Assembly (NCBI RefSeq): GCF_037039395.1 | Contig: NZ_CP146242.1 | Location: 1,054,001-1,118,000 of the forward strand | Direction of reading: 5' to 3' | Length of the DNA: 64,000 nt | Source: Agrobacterium vitis | GTDB taxonomy: Bacteria > Pseudomonadota > Alphaproteobacteria > Rhizobiales > Rhizobiaceae | In this document: positions 1-8,538 of the stretch, piece by piece | Layout of the letters: the number at the start of each line of letters is the position of its first letter | Position numbering within the stretch: position 1 is the stretch's first letter | Position numbers and translations under genes: made by a program | The notes under the pieces: model-generated | Told to the model about the DNA's origin: nothing | Database searches by the model: none | The model's input: the letters and a program-made list of their open reading frames with translations, nothing else

Positions 1-491
1 ATCGTCTTGATCGACACATTGCCGTCAGCGCCACGAATAAAGGAGCCAACCATTTCCTGGGTCGTTCCAGCGGATTCGCTATTGTCATACAGCCAGTTCT
101 CGCCATTGAACGACGCGGACTTGGCAACAGAGCCCAGCTGGTTCTTCAGCTCGGTCAGTTCCTTGTTGATCTTGTCCTTGTCCACGCCCGGTTCGCGCGC
201 GGCAACCAGCTTGGCCTTGATGTCGGAGACGACATTGATCGCCGATTCCATGCCGGTATAGGCGGTATCCGTCTTGGCGGAACCAAGGCCGATGGCGTCC
301 TCAACAGCACCAAGCGCCTTGTTATCCGAGCGCATTGTCGTGGCTATCGACCAATAGGCCGCGTTATCGGATGCATTTTCAACCTTGTAGCCGGACGAAA
401 TTCTGTTCTGCGTCGAGTTCATGTCGTCGGAGATCGACCGTAGGGTCGAAAGTGCTGAAATTGCAGCCGTATTTGTCATCAAGCTCGTCAT
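1..491 (-). CDS. flagellin, copy 1 (3' end outside window)
   Basis: This is the N-terminal 163 codons of a flagellin, the filament subunit; the gene runs off the left edge. It begins MTSLMTNTAAISALSTL, the standard rhizobial flagellin start, and shows the D0/D1 signature SSGYKVENASDNAAYWSI. The start at 491 has a good ribosome site (AAGGGGC) upstream. It is the most diverged of the four tandem copies in what can be seen: it has ENAS where copies 2 and 3 have ESAS, and FIRGAD where they have FVRGND. It was probably transcribed on its own, because the next gene upstream ends in a strong hairpin terminator. Identity as flagellin is certain; which fla letter it corresponds to cannot be told from sequence alone. 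Confidence 0.95.
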   Translation of the reverse strand, partial: MTSLMTNTAAISALSTLRSISDDMNSTQNRISSGYKVENASDNAAYWSIATTMRSDNKALGAVEDAIGLGSAKTDTAYTGMESAINVVSDIKAKLVAAREPGVDKDKINKELTELKNQLGSVAKSASFNGENWLYDNSESAGTTQEMVGSFIRGADGNVSIKT

Positions 492-841
492 AAAAGTGCC
501 CCTTGAGGTGATTGCTTTGGAAAGGGACAGACCGGATTAAGACCGGCAACATTGGTCGGCTTCATGCCCGCCAGATCTCTATCTGCTTGTCTGGCCCAGT
601 GCTTTCGTGAGCACAGAAAACACCATCATGGTTAACGAAACCTAAATTTAAAAAAACATTAACCATAAAACCAGGGCGTGCGGAGGTGTTACAGCCATCT
701 TTCCGGATCAGCGCATTAATTTTCTCTCTACTTATCAATTACTTGAATTACCGCGCCACCTGCCATCCCAAAGAACGAAATTTTGTAATTCCAGGAACCG
801 GCATATTTGATAGACCAACCTTCCAGTGTGCTTTCTGCCCT
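492..841. other. flagellin copy 1 upstream region
   Basis: This AT-rich gap of about 350 bp should hold the promoter and leader of flagellin copy 1. The segment around 630-665 has GTTAA/TTAAC motifs (ggttaacg at 630-637 and attaacc at 658-664) and a run of A. No sigma-factor box could be assigned with confidence, and no gene is seen. Confidence 0.5.
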
Positions 842-871
842 AAAAAAATAGCCGGGCTTTCGCCCGGCTAT
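842..871 (-). terminator. intrinsic terminator after flagellin copy 2
   Basis: A perfect 10-bp stem (ATAGCCGGGC / GCCCGGCTAT, 848-857 with 862-871) with a TTTC loop is followed on the minus strand by a run of T (the A run at 842-847). It lies 30 bp past the stop of flagellin copy 2. Confidence 0.9.
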
Positions 872-900
872 GCATTTGGTGATTCTCGACGCCCCTAGGC

Positions 901-1863
901 TTAACGGAACAGCGACAGCACGTTTTCGGAGCTGGAATTGGCAATCGACAGGGACTGGATGCCCAGCTGCTGCTGCGTCTGCAACGCCTTCAGCTTGGTC
1001 GATTCCTCGTTCATGTCCGCATCCACCAGACGGCCGACACCCGTGTCGATCGTATCGCTTAGATCCTTGATGAAGCTGTCCTGCAACTTCAGGCGCGCAG
1101 TCGTCGCACCGATGGTGGCTGCAGCATCCGTCATATTGGACAGCATCTTGTCCACCGAGGCAACCATTCCGTCGATGTCATCATCGCTGGTCGTTGAGGA
1201 CAACGTCACCTCAGTGCCAGCTGAAGCATCAGTCCCTTCAGAGTCGATCAGAAAAAAAGTGGCTGTGGACGTGGTCGTCCCATAGGCATAGGTGGCGACG
1301 GTCGCCTTGGTCAGCAAACCACCCTCAGCAACCGAGTCATTGATCAGGATCGAATCAGATGTATTGAAGGAGATCGTCTTGATCGACACATTGCCGTCGT
1401 TGCCACGGACGAAGGAGCCAACCATTTCCTGGGTCGTTCCAGCGGATTCGCTATTGTCATACAGCCAGTTCTCGCCATTGAACGACGCGGACTTGGCAAC
1501 AGAGCCCAGCTGGTTCTTCAGCTCGGTCAGTTCCTTGTTGATCTTGTCCTTGTCCACGCCTGGTTCGCGGGCGGCAACCAGCTTGGCCTTGATATCGGAG
1601 ACGACATCGATAGCGGCTTCCATGCCGGTATAGGCCGTATCCGTCTTGGCGGCGCCAAGGCCGATGGCATCCTCAACGGCACCAAGCGCCTTGTTATCCG
1701 AGCGCATTGTCGTGGCTATCGACCAATAGGCCGCGTTGTCCGACGCGCTTTCGACCTTATAACCGGAGGAGATCCGGCTCTGGGTGGTGTCCATATCGGA
1801 ACTGATCGACCGCAGCGTAGAAAGTGCTGAAATCGCAGCATTGTTCGTCATAATACTTGTCAT
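901..1863 (-). CDS. flagellin, copy 2
   Basis: Flagellin of 320 residues, the secreted and self-assembling filament subunit. The N-terminal D0/D1 part runs from MTSIMTNNAAISALSTL to about residue 135, and the C-terminal D0 part ends SIANSSSENVLSLFR, the usual terminal helix with final Arg. The middle is short, as in other soft-helix rhizobial flagellins of about 300-320 residues. AAGGGGC is the ribosome site. It has its own upstream AT-rich region and terminator, so it is probably a single-gene transcript. The central nucleotide segment is almost identical to copies 3 and 4, while the 5' and 3' ends differ from copy 4. Confidence 0.97.
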   Translation of the reverse strand: MTSIMTNNAAISALSTLRSISSDMDTTQSRISSGYKVESASDNAAYWSIATTMRSDNKALGAVEDAIGLGAAKTDTAYTGMEAAIDVVSDIKAKLVAAREPGVDKDKINKELTELKNQLGSVAKSASFNGENWLYDNSESAGTTQEMVGSFVRGNDGNVSIKTISFNTSDSILINDSVAEGGLLTKATVATYAYGTTTSTATFFLIDSEGTDASAGTEVTLSSTTSDDDIDGMVASVDKMLSNMTDAAATIGATTARLKLQDSFIKDLSDTIDTGVGRLVDADMNEESTKLKALQTQQQLGIQSLSIANSSSENVLSLFR

Positions 1864-2191
1864 AGGCGTTGCCCCTTATGGAACTGGAAACGGAAGGGAC
1901 ATCCCGGGCTCCTTCCCGGCGAACGACGGCTCCGCTTCATGCCATTAATCTTTTTTAAACAAGAGATTAATCCGTCGTTTTGATGTTTCTATTTAAAACG
2001 AATTAGGTTAATTCTTGCTAAATCACGAAAAAAAATTATTCAAAAAATTTTATGAAATGGTGATTCGTTTAACGATAGCCAGCAACCGGAATTCTATTCA
2101 AAAGTACGGCCATGTCCCAGGGCGTCGTATGGCCGTTTGATCAGAAACAGGTGCAATCCAAAATCGTACAGCGGCACATTGCGGATCAGGA
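1864..2191. other. flagellin copy 2 upstream region
   Basis: About 330 bp of AT-rich DNA upstream of flagellin copy 2. It includes ATTAATC blocks near 1944-1970 and a long A/T tract near 2010-2055. It probably contains the promoter. No open reading frame of interest is seen. Confidence 0.45.
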
Positions 2192-2223
2192 AACCAAAAT
2201 AGCCGGGCTCATCACCCGGCTAT
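2192..2223 (-). terminator. intrinsic terminator after flagellin copy 3
   Basis: The stem ATAGCCGGG / CCCGGCTAT (2199-2207 with 2215-2223) lies 30 bp beyond the stop of flagellin copy 3 and is closely related to the copy 2 terminator. The following T run on the minus strand is short and interrupted (TTTTGG). Confidence 0.75.
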
Positions 2224-2252
2224 AAAAGTGCCCATGCTGTGGAATTGGATCC

Positions 2253-3215
2253 TTAACGGAACAGCGACATAACATTCTCGGAGCTGGAATTGGCGATCGA
2301 CAGGGACTGGATGCCCAGCTGCTGCTGCGTCTGCAACGCCTTCAGCTTGGTCGATTCCTCGTTCATGTCCGCATCCACAAGACGGCCGACACCCGTGTCG
2401 ATCGTATCGCTCAGATCCTTGATGAAGCTGTCCTGCAACTTCAGGCGCGAAGTCGTCGCACCGATGGTGGCCGCAGCATCCGTCATATTGGACAGCATCT
2501 TGTCCACCGAGGCAACCATTCCGTCGATGTCATCATCGCTGGTCGTTGAGGACAACGTCACCTCAGTACCAGCTGAAGCATCAGTCCCTTCAGAGTCGAT
2601 CAGAAAAAAAGTGGCTGTGGACGTGGTCGTCCCATAGGCATAGGTGGCGACGGTCGCCTTGGTCAGCAAACCACCCTCAGCAACCGAGTCATTGATCAGG
2701 ATCGAATCAGATGTATTGAAGGAGATCGTCTTGATCGACACATTGCCGTCGTTGCCACGGACGAAGGAGCCGACCATTTCCTGGGTCGAGCCAGCGGATT
2801 CGCTATTGTCATACAGCCAATTCTCGCCATTGAACGACGCGGACTTGGCAACAGAGCCCAGCTGGTTCTTCAGCTCGGTCAGTTCCTTGTTGATCTTGTC
2901 CTTGTCCACGCCTGGTTCGCGGGCGGCAACCAGCTTGGCCTTGATATCGGAGACGACATCGATAGCGGCTTCCATGCCGGTATAGGCCGTATCCGTCTTG
3001 GCGGCGCCAAGGCCGATGGCATCCTCAACGGCACCAAGCGCCTTGTTATCCGAGCGCATTGTCGTGGCTATCGACCAATAGGCCGCGTTGTCCGACGCGC
3101 TCTCGACCTTATAACCGGAGGAGATCCGGCTCTGGGTGGTGTCCATATCGGAACTGATCGACCGCAGCGTAGAAAGTGCTGAAATCGCAGCGTTGTTCGT
3201 CATAATACTCGTCAT
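2253..3215 (-). CDS. flagellin, copy 3
   Basis: Flagellin of 320 residues, nearly the same protein as copy 2. The differences found by eye are few: AGS for AGT before TQEMVG, ATTSR for ATTAR near residue 258, and ENVMSL for ENVLSL at the C terminus. AAGGGGC precedes the ATG at 3215. It is a tandem duplicate of copy 2 (offset 1352 bp), kept similar over its whole length. Like its neighbours it has its own AT-rich upstream region and terminator. Confidence 0.97.
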   Translation of the reverse strand: MTSIMTNNAAISALSTLRSISSDMDTTQSRISSGYKVESASDNAAYWSIATTMRSDNKALGAVEDAIGLGAAKTDTAYTGMEAAIDVVSDIKAKLVAAREPGVDKDKINKELTELKNQLGSVAKSASFNGENWLYDNSESAGSTQEMVGSFVRGNDGNVSIKTISFNTSDSILINDSVAEGGLLTKATVATYAYGTTTSTATFFLIDSEGTDASAGTEVTLSSTTSDDDIDGMVASVDKMLSNMTDAAATIGATTSRLKLQDSFIKDLSDTIDTGVGRLVDADMNEESTKLKALQTQQQLGIQSLSIANSSSENVMSLFR

Positions 3216-3444
3216 AGGCCTTGCCCCTTGAATGACACATAGGAAGGGACATTCCGGGCTATCCCCGGTGAAATTCGGCTCGCCTCATGCGATTAACATT
3301 CAATTAACAGGTTAACCCGCCGATTTCGATAGCCTGTTTTAAAACATATATAGTTAAAAATACCCTAATAACGGATTTATTTATTAATTCAAATAAATTT
3401 ACTCCGAAACTACTTAGTTAACACATCGTTAAATTAATGAAAAA

Positions 3445-3473
3445 TTAAAAAGGCCGGACATTCCGTCCGGCCT
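3445..3473 (-). terminator. intrinsic terminator after flagellin copy 4
   Basis: The 9-bp stem AGGCCGGAC / GTCCGGCCT (3451-3459 with 3465-3473) is followed on the minus strand by TTTTTAATTTT. It lies 28 bp past the stop of flagellin copy 4. Confidence 0.88.
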
Positions 3474-3500
3474 CTTGTATTGAAACGACTATATCTTCTC

Positions 3501-4463
3501 TTAGCGGAAAAGCGACAAGACGTTCTCTGTGCTGGAGTTGGCGATCGACAGCGCCTGGATGCCCAACTGCTGCTGCGTCTGCAACGCCTTCAGCTTGGTC
3601 GATTCCTCGTTCATGTCCGCATCAACGAGCTTGCCGATACCGACATCAATCGTATCGCTGAGATCTTTTGCAAAGCTGGACTGCGATTCGATCCGGCTCT
3701 TCGTCGCACCGATGGTGGCTGCAGCATCCGTCATATTGGACAGCATCTTGTCCACCGAGGCAACCATTCCGTCGATGTCATCATCGCTGGTCGTTGAGGA
3801 CAACGTCACCTCAGTGCCAGCTGAAGCATCAGTCCCTTCAGAGTCGATCAGAAAAAAAGTGGCTGTGGACGTGGTCGTCCCATAGGCATAGGTGGCGACG
3901 GTCGCCTTGGTCAGCAAACCACCCTCAGCAACCGAGTCATTGATCAGGATCGAATCAGATGTATTGAAGGAGATCGTCTTGATCGACACATTGCCGTCGT
4001 TGCCACGGACGAAGGAGCCAACCATTTCCTGGGTCGTTCCAGCGGATTCGCTATTGTCATACAGCCAGTTCTCGCCATTGAACGACGCGGACTTGGCAAC
4101 AGAGCCCAGCTGGTTCTTCAGCTCGGTCAGTTCCTTGTTGATCTTGTCCTTGTCCACGCCTGGTTCGCGGGCGGCAACCAGCTTGGCCTTGATATCGGAG
4201 ACGACGTCGATAGCGGCTTCCATGCCGGTATAGGCCGTATCCGTCTTGGCGGCGCCGACGCCAAGTGCGTCCTGCACGGCAGACATCGCCTTGTTATCCG
4301 AACGCATCGTCGTGGCAATCGACCAGTAAGCTGCGTTGTCGGATGCGTCCTTGACCTTGTAGCCGGAAGAAATGGCGTTCTGCGTGTTCTCCATCTGCGT
4401 GCTAATCGAGCGCAGAGTGGAAAGTGCCGAAATGGCCGAATTGTTGGTCATGATGCTTGTCAT
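3501..4463 (-). CDS. flagellin, copy 4
   Basis: Flagellin of 320 residues. The frame is open for 10 more codons, but the start at 4463 (MTSIMTNNSAIS) matches the other copies and has AGGGACAG upstream. Its ends are distinctive (SISTQMENTQNAISSGYKVKDAS; KSRIESQSSFAKDLSDTIDVGIGKL), whereas the middle, 3701-4254, matches copy 2 (1101-1654) at all but one base found by eye. This is the reverse of the usual flagellin pattern of conserved ends and variable centre, and it points to gene conversion. It is the last flagellin before fliP. Confidence 0.97.
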   Translation of the reverse strand: MTSIMTNNSAISALSTLRSISTQMENTQNAISSGYKVKDASDNAAYWSIATTMRSDNKAMSAVQDALGVGAAKTDTAYTGMEAAIDVVSDIKAKLVAAREPGVDKDKINKELTELKNQLGSVAKSASFNGENWLYDNSESAGTTQEMVGSFVRGNDGNVSIKTISFNTSDSILINDSVAEGGLLTKATVATYAYGTTTSTATFFLIDSEGTDASAGTEVTLSSTTSDDDIDGMVASVDKMLSNMTDAAATIGATKSRIESQSSFAKDLSDTIDVGIGKLVDADMNEESTKLKALQTQQQLGIQALSIANSSTENVLSLFR

Positions 4464-4644
4464 CAGATCTGTCCCTGTGGTTACACAATACAAAAGAGGG
4501 ACATGCCGGACTATATACCGGCAGAAGCGATCGACATCATGTCAATTAACTAGAGTTTGTTTAACTCGCCTCTAATCCGCACATAACCACGCACCGCTTT
4601 AAGGTTAGCTCAACAGGATTGGTAAAAGAAACATTAACAATGCC

Positions 4645-4666
4645 AAAAACGCCCACGAAGGGGCGC
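4645..4666 (-). terminator. intrinsic terminator after fliP
   Basis: A GCGCCCC-TTCG-TGGGCG hairpin followed by TTTTTGG on the minus strand lies about 60 bp downstream of the fliP stop. It would end the long flgF-to-fliP transcription unit before the flagellin genes. Confidence 0.75.
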
Positions 4667-4726
4667 AATTCGCAAACACGCTGTCCTATGGTTTATAAAC
4701 CCTCTATTTCTAGGGGCGCTGTGGCT

Positions 4727-5464
4727 TCAGGAAAAAGAGCGCACCAAGCTGCCGACCAGAAGGTTCCAGCCATCGATAAGCACGAAGAACAGGATCTTGA
4801 ACGGCAGGGAAATCGACGTCGGTGGCAACATCATCATGCCCATGGCCATGGTGATGGTCGAGACGATCATGTCGATGACGAGAAAGGGCAGGATGATCAG
4901 GAAGCCGATTTCAAAGCCGCGCCGGATCTCTGACAGCATGAAAGCGGGGATCAATACCCGATAATCGACCTTGCCTTCAACGACCGCCGTCTGTCCGCGC
5001 TCATTGGCGAGATCGATGAACAGCCGGAGGTCTTTTTCGCGGGTATTGTTGGACATGAAACCCCGGAAAGGCTCGGCAATCCTGGGAACAGCTTCGGCCT
5101 CGGTAATCTGGTTGTCCAGAAGCGGACGCACACCGTCGCGCCAGGCCTGGTCCATGACCGGCGTCATGACATAAAAGGTCATGAACAGGGCAAGACTGGT
5201 CAGGATCATATTAGACGGCGTGCTGGATAGACCCATGCCGGAGCGCAGAATAGAAAAAGCGATCACAAAGCGCGGAAAGCTCGTCACCATGATCAGGATG
5301 CCAGGAGCAACCGAAAGAACCGTCAGCAGACCGAAGGTGCGGATAATCCAGGCCGCGACGGAGCCGTCGACCGGCGCCGTCAGGAAATTTGACGGCAGCT
5401 GCTGCGCCTGAGCCAGTTCCGGGGCCGCTATCATCGCGGCGATCAAGATAAGGGTTCGAATCAT
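4727..5464 (-). CDS. fliP: flagellar export gate protein FliP
   Basis: FliP, a core inner-membrane component of the flagellar type III export gate with FliQ, FliR, FlhA and FlhB. It has 245 residues with a cleavable signal peptide (MIRTLILIAAMIAAPELAQA), then hydrophobic segments and the family motifs FPRFVIAFSILRSGMG and SEIRRGFEIGFLIILPFLVIDMI. Its ATG overlaps the fliL stop by 4 bp (ATGA), so it is translationally coupled to fliL. It is the last gene of the minus-strand flagellar unit. fliQ and fliR are not in the window. Confidence 0.97.
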   Translation of the reverse strand: MIRTLILIAAMIAAPELAQAQQLPSNFLTAPVDGSVAAWIIRTFGLLTVLSVAPGILIMVTSFPRFVIAFSILRSGMGLSSTPSNMILTSLALFMTFYVMTPVMDQAWRDGVRPLLDNQITEAEAVPRIAEPFRGFMSNNTREKDLRLFIDLANERGQTAVVEGKVDYRVLIPAFMLSEIRRGFEIGFLIILPFLVIDMIVSTITMAMGMMMLPPTSISLPFKILFFVLIDGWNLLVGSLVRSFS

Positions 5465-5979
5465 TCGATGACAAACGTCCTAAACAAAAGCTTCGATACC
5501 CGTCCTTCAGACCGCACGTCAACTCGCTCGCGCAGATCGTCCTTCAAATAATCGAAACCGCGTGGGCCTTCGATCTGTTGCAGGGACACTGTGCGCATAT
5601 AGGCCATCAGATCCTGATGGATATCCTCGGCCAGTTTCGCATCGACGGGACCATTGAAGACCAGAGCCACCTCCAGCCGGACCCAGCTTTCGGAGGGATA
5701 GGCAAGGTTGGTGGTGACGGGGTCAAGCTGGACGATGCCATTGGCCTCCGCCGGTAATTTCGGCAGGCCGGTCTCTTCTTTTTCGCCTTCCTTTTTTTTG
5801 CCCCCGTGCTCCTCACTGGCCTTCTGCTCTTCCTTGGCCACCTTCACCTTGGGCGCAACCATGGTGCCGACCAGCCAGCCGGCACCTGCACCGACAACGG
5901 TCAGTCCCGCAAGTGCAGCAATGAGCAGAATGGGGGAAGCCTTTTTCGAAGGGCCTTCCAGCGCCGGTGCATCTGCCAT
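5461..5979 (-). CDS. fliL: flagellar basal body protein FliL
   Basis: FliL, a single-pass inner-membrane protein that rings the stator and supports torque. It has 172 residues: a short cytoplasmic N terminus, one membrane segment (ILLIAALAGLTVVGAGAGWLVG, about residues 17-38), a charged Lys/Glu linker, and a periplasmic domain ending SKLLFRTFVIE. The start at 5979 was chosen over an ATG 4 codons upstream because GGAG lies 6 bp before it. A 167-bp gap with a hairpin separates it from flgH; fliP overlaps its end. Confidence 0.93.
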   Translation of the reverse strand: MADAPALEGPSKKASPILLIAALAGLTVVGAGAGWLVGTMVAPKVKVAKEEQKASEEHGGKKKEGEKEETGLPKLPAEANGIVQLDPVTTNLAYPSESWVRLEVALVFNGPVDAKLAEDIHQDLMAYMRTVSLQQIEGPRGFDYLKDDLRERVDVRSEGRVSKLLFRTFVIE

Positions 5980-6092
5980 GGTGGTCTCCATCCTGCAGCA
6001 TCGCCCTTCGATCGCCCTGGATCTGAAGGGTCATGCAAAAAACAAATCGGCATATTTTCGCCAGCCGATCGCAATCAGCTGGAACGCATCAT

Positions 6093-6121
6093 ACCAACGG
6101 CCAGAAAAACAGGCCGTTGGT
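6093..6121. repeat. perfect 10-bp inverted repeat between flgH and fliL
   Basis: ACCAACGGCC (6093-6102) pairs with GGCCGTTGGT (6112-6121) around a 9-base loop. No T run follows on the minus strand, so it is more likely an RNA processing or stability hairpin inside the operon than a terminator. This reading is inference. Confidence 0.5.
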
Positions 6122-6146
6122 AAAAGACAGCATCTTTGTCGCGTCG

Positions 6147-6860
6147 TCAGAACGGCGAGAACATGTCGACGACCTGCTGGCCGACCGGCGGTTGCTGAAC
6201 TTCGGTCAGACGTCCCTTGCCGCCGTAGGAAATGCGGGCCTCGGCAATCTTCTCATAGGAAATGGTGTTTTTGGCATCGACATCCTGCGGACGCACGATA
6301 CCCGCGACATTCAGAATGCGGACTTCATGGTTGACGCGCACTTCCTGGGAACCGCTGATCAGTAGATTGCCGTTTTCAAGAATGCTGGTCACCACAGCCG
6401 CCACCATCAAGGTCAGCGTTTCAGACCGATCCACCGATCCCTTGCCATCGGAACTCGAATTCGAATCTGTGCTCATGTCGCCGGACGAATCTGGCGGTGT
6501 GATGCCGAACAGGTTGATCACCGTCGACCATGTCAACGATGTCGAGTTCTTGCGGCTGCGCGACGTGTCGTTCTTGAATTTCGCCTTGTCGGCAATCGAG
6601 ATATTAACCGTCAACAGGTCGCCGACATTGATGGCGCGTGAATCCTTGAAAAGCGCTGCCTGGCTGTCGTTCCAGAGGGAATAGCCGTTGCTGACAGCCT
6701 TGGTCTGTTTTGGATAGCTGGCAAGCTGAGGAGCCTGATTGTAACGCAAGCCGCTGCCCACCGGGCTCATGGCCGGGGCATTGCCGACTTCTTCCAAGGT
6801 CTTGTTCCCACAGCCGGTGAGGATAACGGCCATGAAAACCACAGCGCTACGCTTTATCAT
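6147..6860 (-). CDS. flgH: flagellar L-ring lipoprotein FlgH
   Basis: FlgH forms the outer-membrane L-ring that carries the rotating rod. The 237-residue protein has a lipoprotein signal ending in the lipobox LTGC (Cys17), then the FlgH domain with GLRYNQAPQLASYP and the conserved C-terminal pattern around LLISGSQEVRVNHEVRILNVAGIVRP. It overlaps motE by 4 bp at its start (ATGA). The gap to fliL carries a hairpin. Length and motifs fit the family well. Confidence 0.96.
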   Translation of the reverse strand: MIKRSAVVFMAVILTGCGNKTLEEVGNAPAMSPVGSGLRYNQAPQLASYPKQTKAVSNGYSLWNDSQAALFKDSRAINVGDLLTVNISIADKAKFKNDTSRSRKNSTSLTWSTVINLFGITPPDSSGDMSTDSNSSSDGKGSVDRSETLTLMVAAVVTSILENGNLLISGSQEVRVNHEVRILNVAGIVRPQDVDAKNTISYEKIAEARISYGGKGRLTEVQQPPVGQQVVDMFSPF

Positions 6861-7426
6861 GTGGGTTCCTTCGAGGTATTGGGATCAGCGGCATTGGACA
6901 TGATGCCGGCGACGAGCGCGGCTTTTTCGGGGTCCATCTCGCTGAGAATCAAACTGGATTGCTTGGCCGGAAGCTTCATGATGATCGCTGCGGCCAAAAG
7001 GGGATTGACCTTTTCCAGCTGCGGGGCAGCGGCATCCGGCTTCATATTCTTGTAGACATCGGTCAAACCGGCTTCCGCCTTTTGCAGAAAGTCGTTTCGA
7101 CGCGCCAGCCAGTCCTGATATTCGCGCTTTCGCGCTTCAAGCACGGCAATGCGGTCATTGACATCCGATTGCAATTTTTCCAGATCCTGCTTTTGCAGCA
7201 GATAGCGCTGGTCGCGGGCCGGATCGGCGATGTTGGTGCAAAAACGCTGGATGTCATCGGCGCTGGTCGTGCCGGTGGAGCCGGTATTGGCGGCACGCGC
7301 CGGGGCCGCCTGCTGGGCGCTGCCCGGCAGGGCCGAAACAGCAAGAACAGCGCAGGCCAGGGCCAGAGCGCCAAGACCAGAATATCTTAGACCGGCATAG
7401 TTTGCGAGGGAGGCTGTTGATCTCAT
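6857..7426 (-). CDS. motE: MotE-like periplasmic motility chaperone
   Basis: This 189-residue exported protein has an N-terminal signal region (hydrophobic residues about 18-36, ending GSAQQ), an alpha-helical middle predicted to coil (LLQKQDLEKLQSDVNDRIAVLEARK), and a C-terminal MgtE-N-like fold (VNPLLAAAIIMKLPAKQSSLILSEMDPEKAA). In Sinorhizobium the gene at this place, between flgI and flgH, is motE, a chaperone that stabilises the periplasmic motility protein MotC. The name rests on position and domain; motC itself is not in the window. It overlaps flgI and flgH by 4 bp each. Confidence 0.85.
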   Translation of the reverse strand: MRSTASLANYAGLRYSGLGALALACAVLAVSALPGSAQQAAPARAANTGSTGTTSADDIQRFCTNIADPARDQRYLLQKQDLEKLQSDVNDRIAVLEARKREYQDWLARRNDFLQKAEAGLTDVYKNMKPDAAAPQLEKVNPLLAAAIIMKLPAKQSSLILSEMDPEKAALVAGIMSNAADPNTSKEPT

Positions 7427-8538
7427 TGCAGGACAAGCTCCGCTTGAAGTGCCCCTGCCGACTTGATGCCTTGCAGGATGGCGATGATACCGTCCGGCTT
7501 CACGCCGATATTATTCAGGCCAGCCACCAGTGTGCGCAGATCGGGTCCATCGACGATGGCAACCTTGTCACCGGTTTTCTGCGCGGAAATATCCGTCTGC
7601 GGCTGCGTCGCTGTCGTACCGCTGGAAAAGGGCTGCGGTTGAATGACCTGAGGGGTCTCGTTGACCTGCACCGTCAGCGTGCCGTAGCTGACGGCGACCT
7701 TGGAAACACGCACGTCGGCGCCGATGACAATGGTTCCTGTCCGCTCATTGATCACCACCTTGGCTGGCGTATCGGTCTCCACGACAAGGTTTTCAATATC
7801 GGCCATCAATTGCGCCAGATCCGCCGTGCGCGGTTTCTGGATCACCACTTCCTGACTGTCGCGTGCCTCGGCAATCGGAGCGCCGTAGGTGGCGGTGGCA
7901 TAATTGTTGATACGCCGGGCCATGCCGAGCGACGTCGAAAAATCCGGATTGCGCAATTGCAGCACGAGATTGACCGAATCCTTGAATTTGGACGGAAGTT
8001 CGCGCTCGATGATCGCGCCGTTCGGGACACGGCCAGACGTGGTGACGCCTTCGGTCACCGTGGCGGCCTGACCCTGGGCGGTAAAGCCGGAAACAACCAC
8101 AGACCCTTGTGCAACGGCGTAGATCTGACCATCGGCGCCCGAAAGCGAGGTCATGATCAGCGTACCGCCGCGCAGCGAGGTGGCATCTCCCAACGAACTG
8201 ACCGTGGCGTCGATACGGCTGCCAGGACTACCGAAAGGCGGAAGGGTGGCTGTGACCATGACGGCGGCGACATTCTTGGCCGAGGACTGACCGCCCTGGG
8301 TGGAAATCCCCAGATTCTGGAGCATGGCGCGCATGGACTGGTCGGTGAAAGGCGAGGAACGAAGACTGTCGCCGGTGCTTTGCAGACCGACGACGAGACC
8401 GTAACCGATCAACTGGTTATCACGGCCTGCCTGCAGGGAGGCAACATCCTTGATGCGGGAGCCCTGTGCCAAGGCAGGACCGGCAGCCGCGAGAAGGAAG
8501 CCAGTAAAAATCGAGAAAAGCAGAACCCGGATACTCAT
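7423..8538 (-). CDS. flgI: flagellar P-ring protein FlgI
   Basis: FlgI builds the periplasmic P-ring around the rod. It has 371 residues, a Sec signal peptide (ending ALAQG), and the strongly conserved N-terminal block SRIKDVASLQAGRDNQLIGYGLVVGLQSTGD. The later motif GDKVAIVDGPDLRTLVAGLNNIGVKPDGIIAIL is also typical, and the length matches the family. It overlaps both flgA (start) and motE (end) by 4 bp, so it is translated as part of one coupled unit. Confidence 0.97.
   Translation of the reverse strand: MSIRVLLFSIFTGFLLAAAGPALAQGSRIKDVASLQAGRDNQLIGYGLVVGLQSTGDSLRSSPFTDQSMRAMLQNLGISTQGGQSSAKNVAAVMVTATLPPFGSPGSRIDATVSSLGDATSLRGGTLIMTSLSGADGQIYAVAQGSVVVSGFTAQGQAATVTEGVTTSGRVPNGAIIERELPSKFKDSVNLVLQLRNPDFSTSLGMARRINNYATATYGAPIAEARDSQEVVIQKPRTADLAQLMADIENLVVETDTPAKVVINERTGTIVIGADVRVSKVAVSYGTLTVQVNETPQVIQPQPFSSGTTATQPQTDISAQKTGDKVAIVDGPDLRTLVAGLNNIGVKPDGIIAILQGIKSAGALQAELVLQ

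Noticed and set aside
901..4463. Near-identical repeated blocks that might suggest a repeat array or assembly duplication
   Set aside because: They are full-length paralogous flagellin genes with distinct ends, upstream regions and terminators, so an assembly artefact is unlikely and a CRISPR array is excluded.
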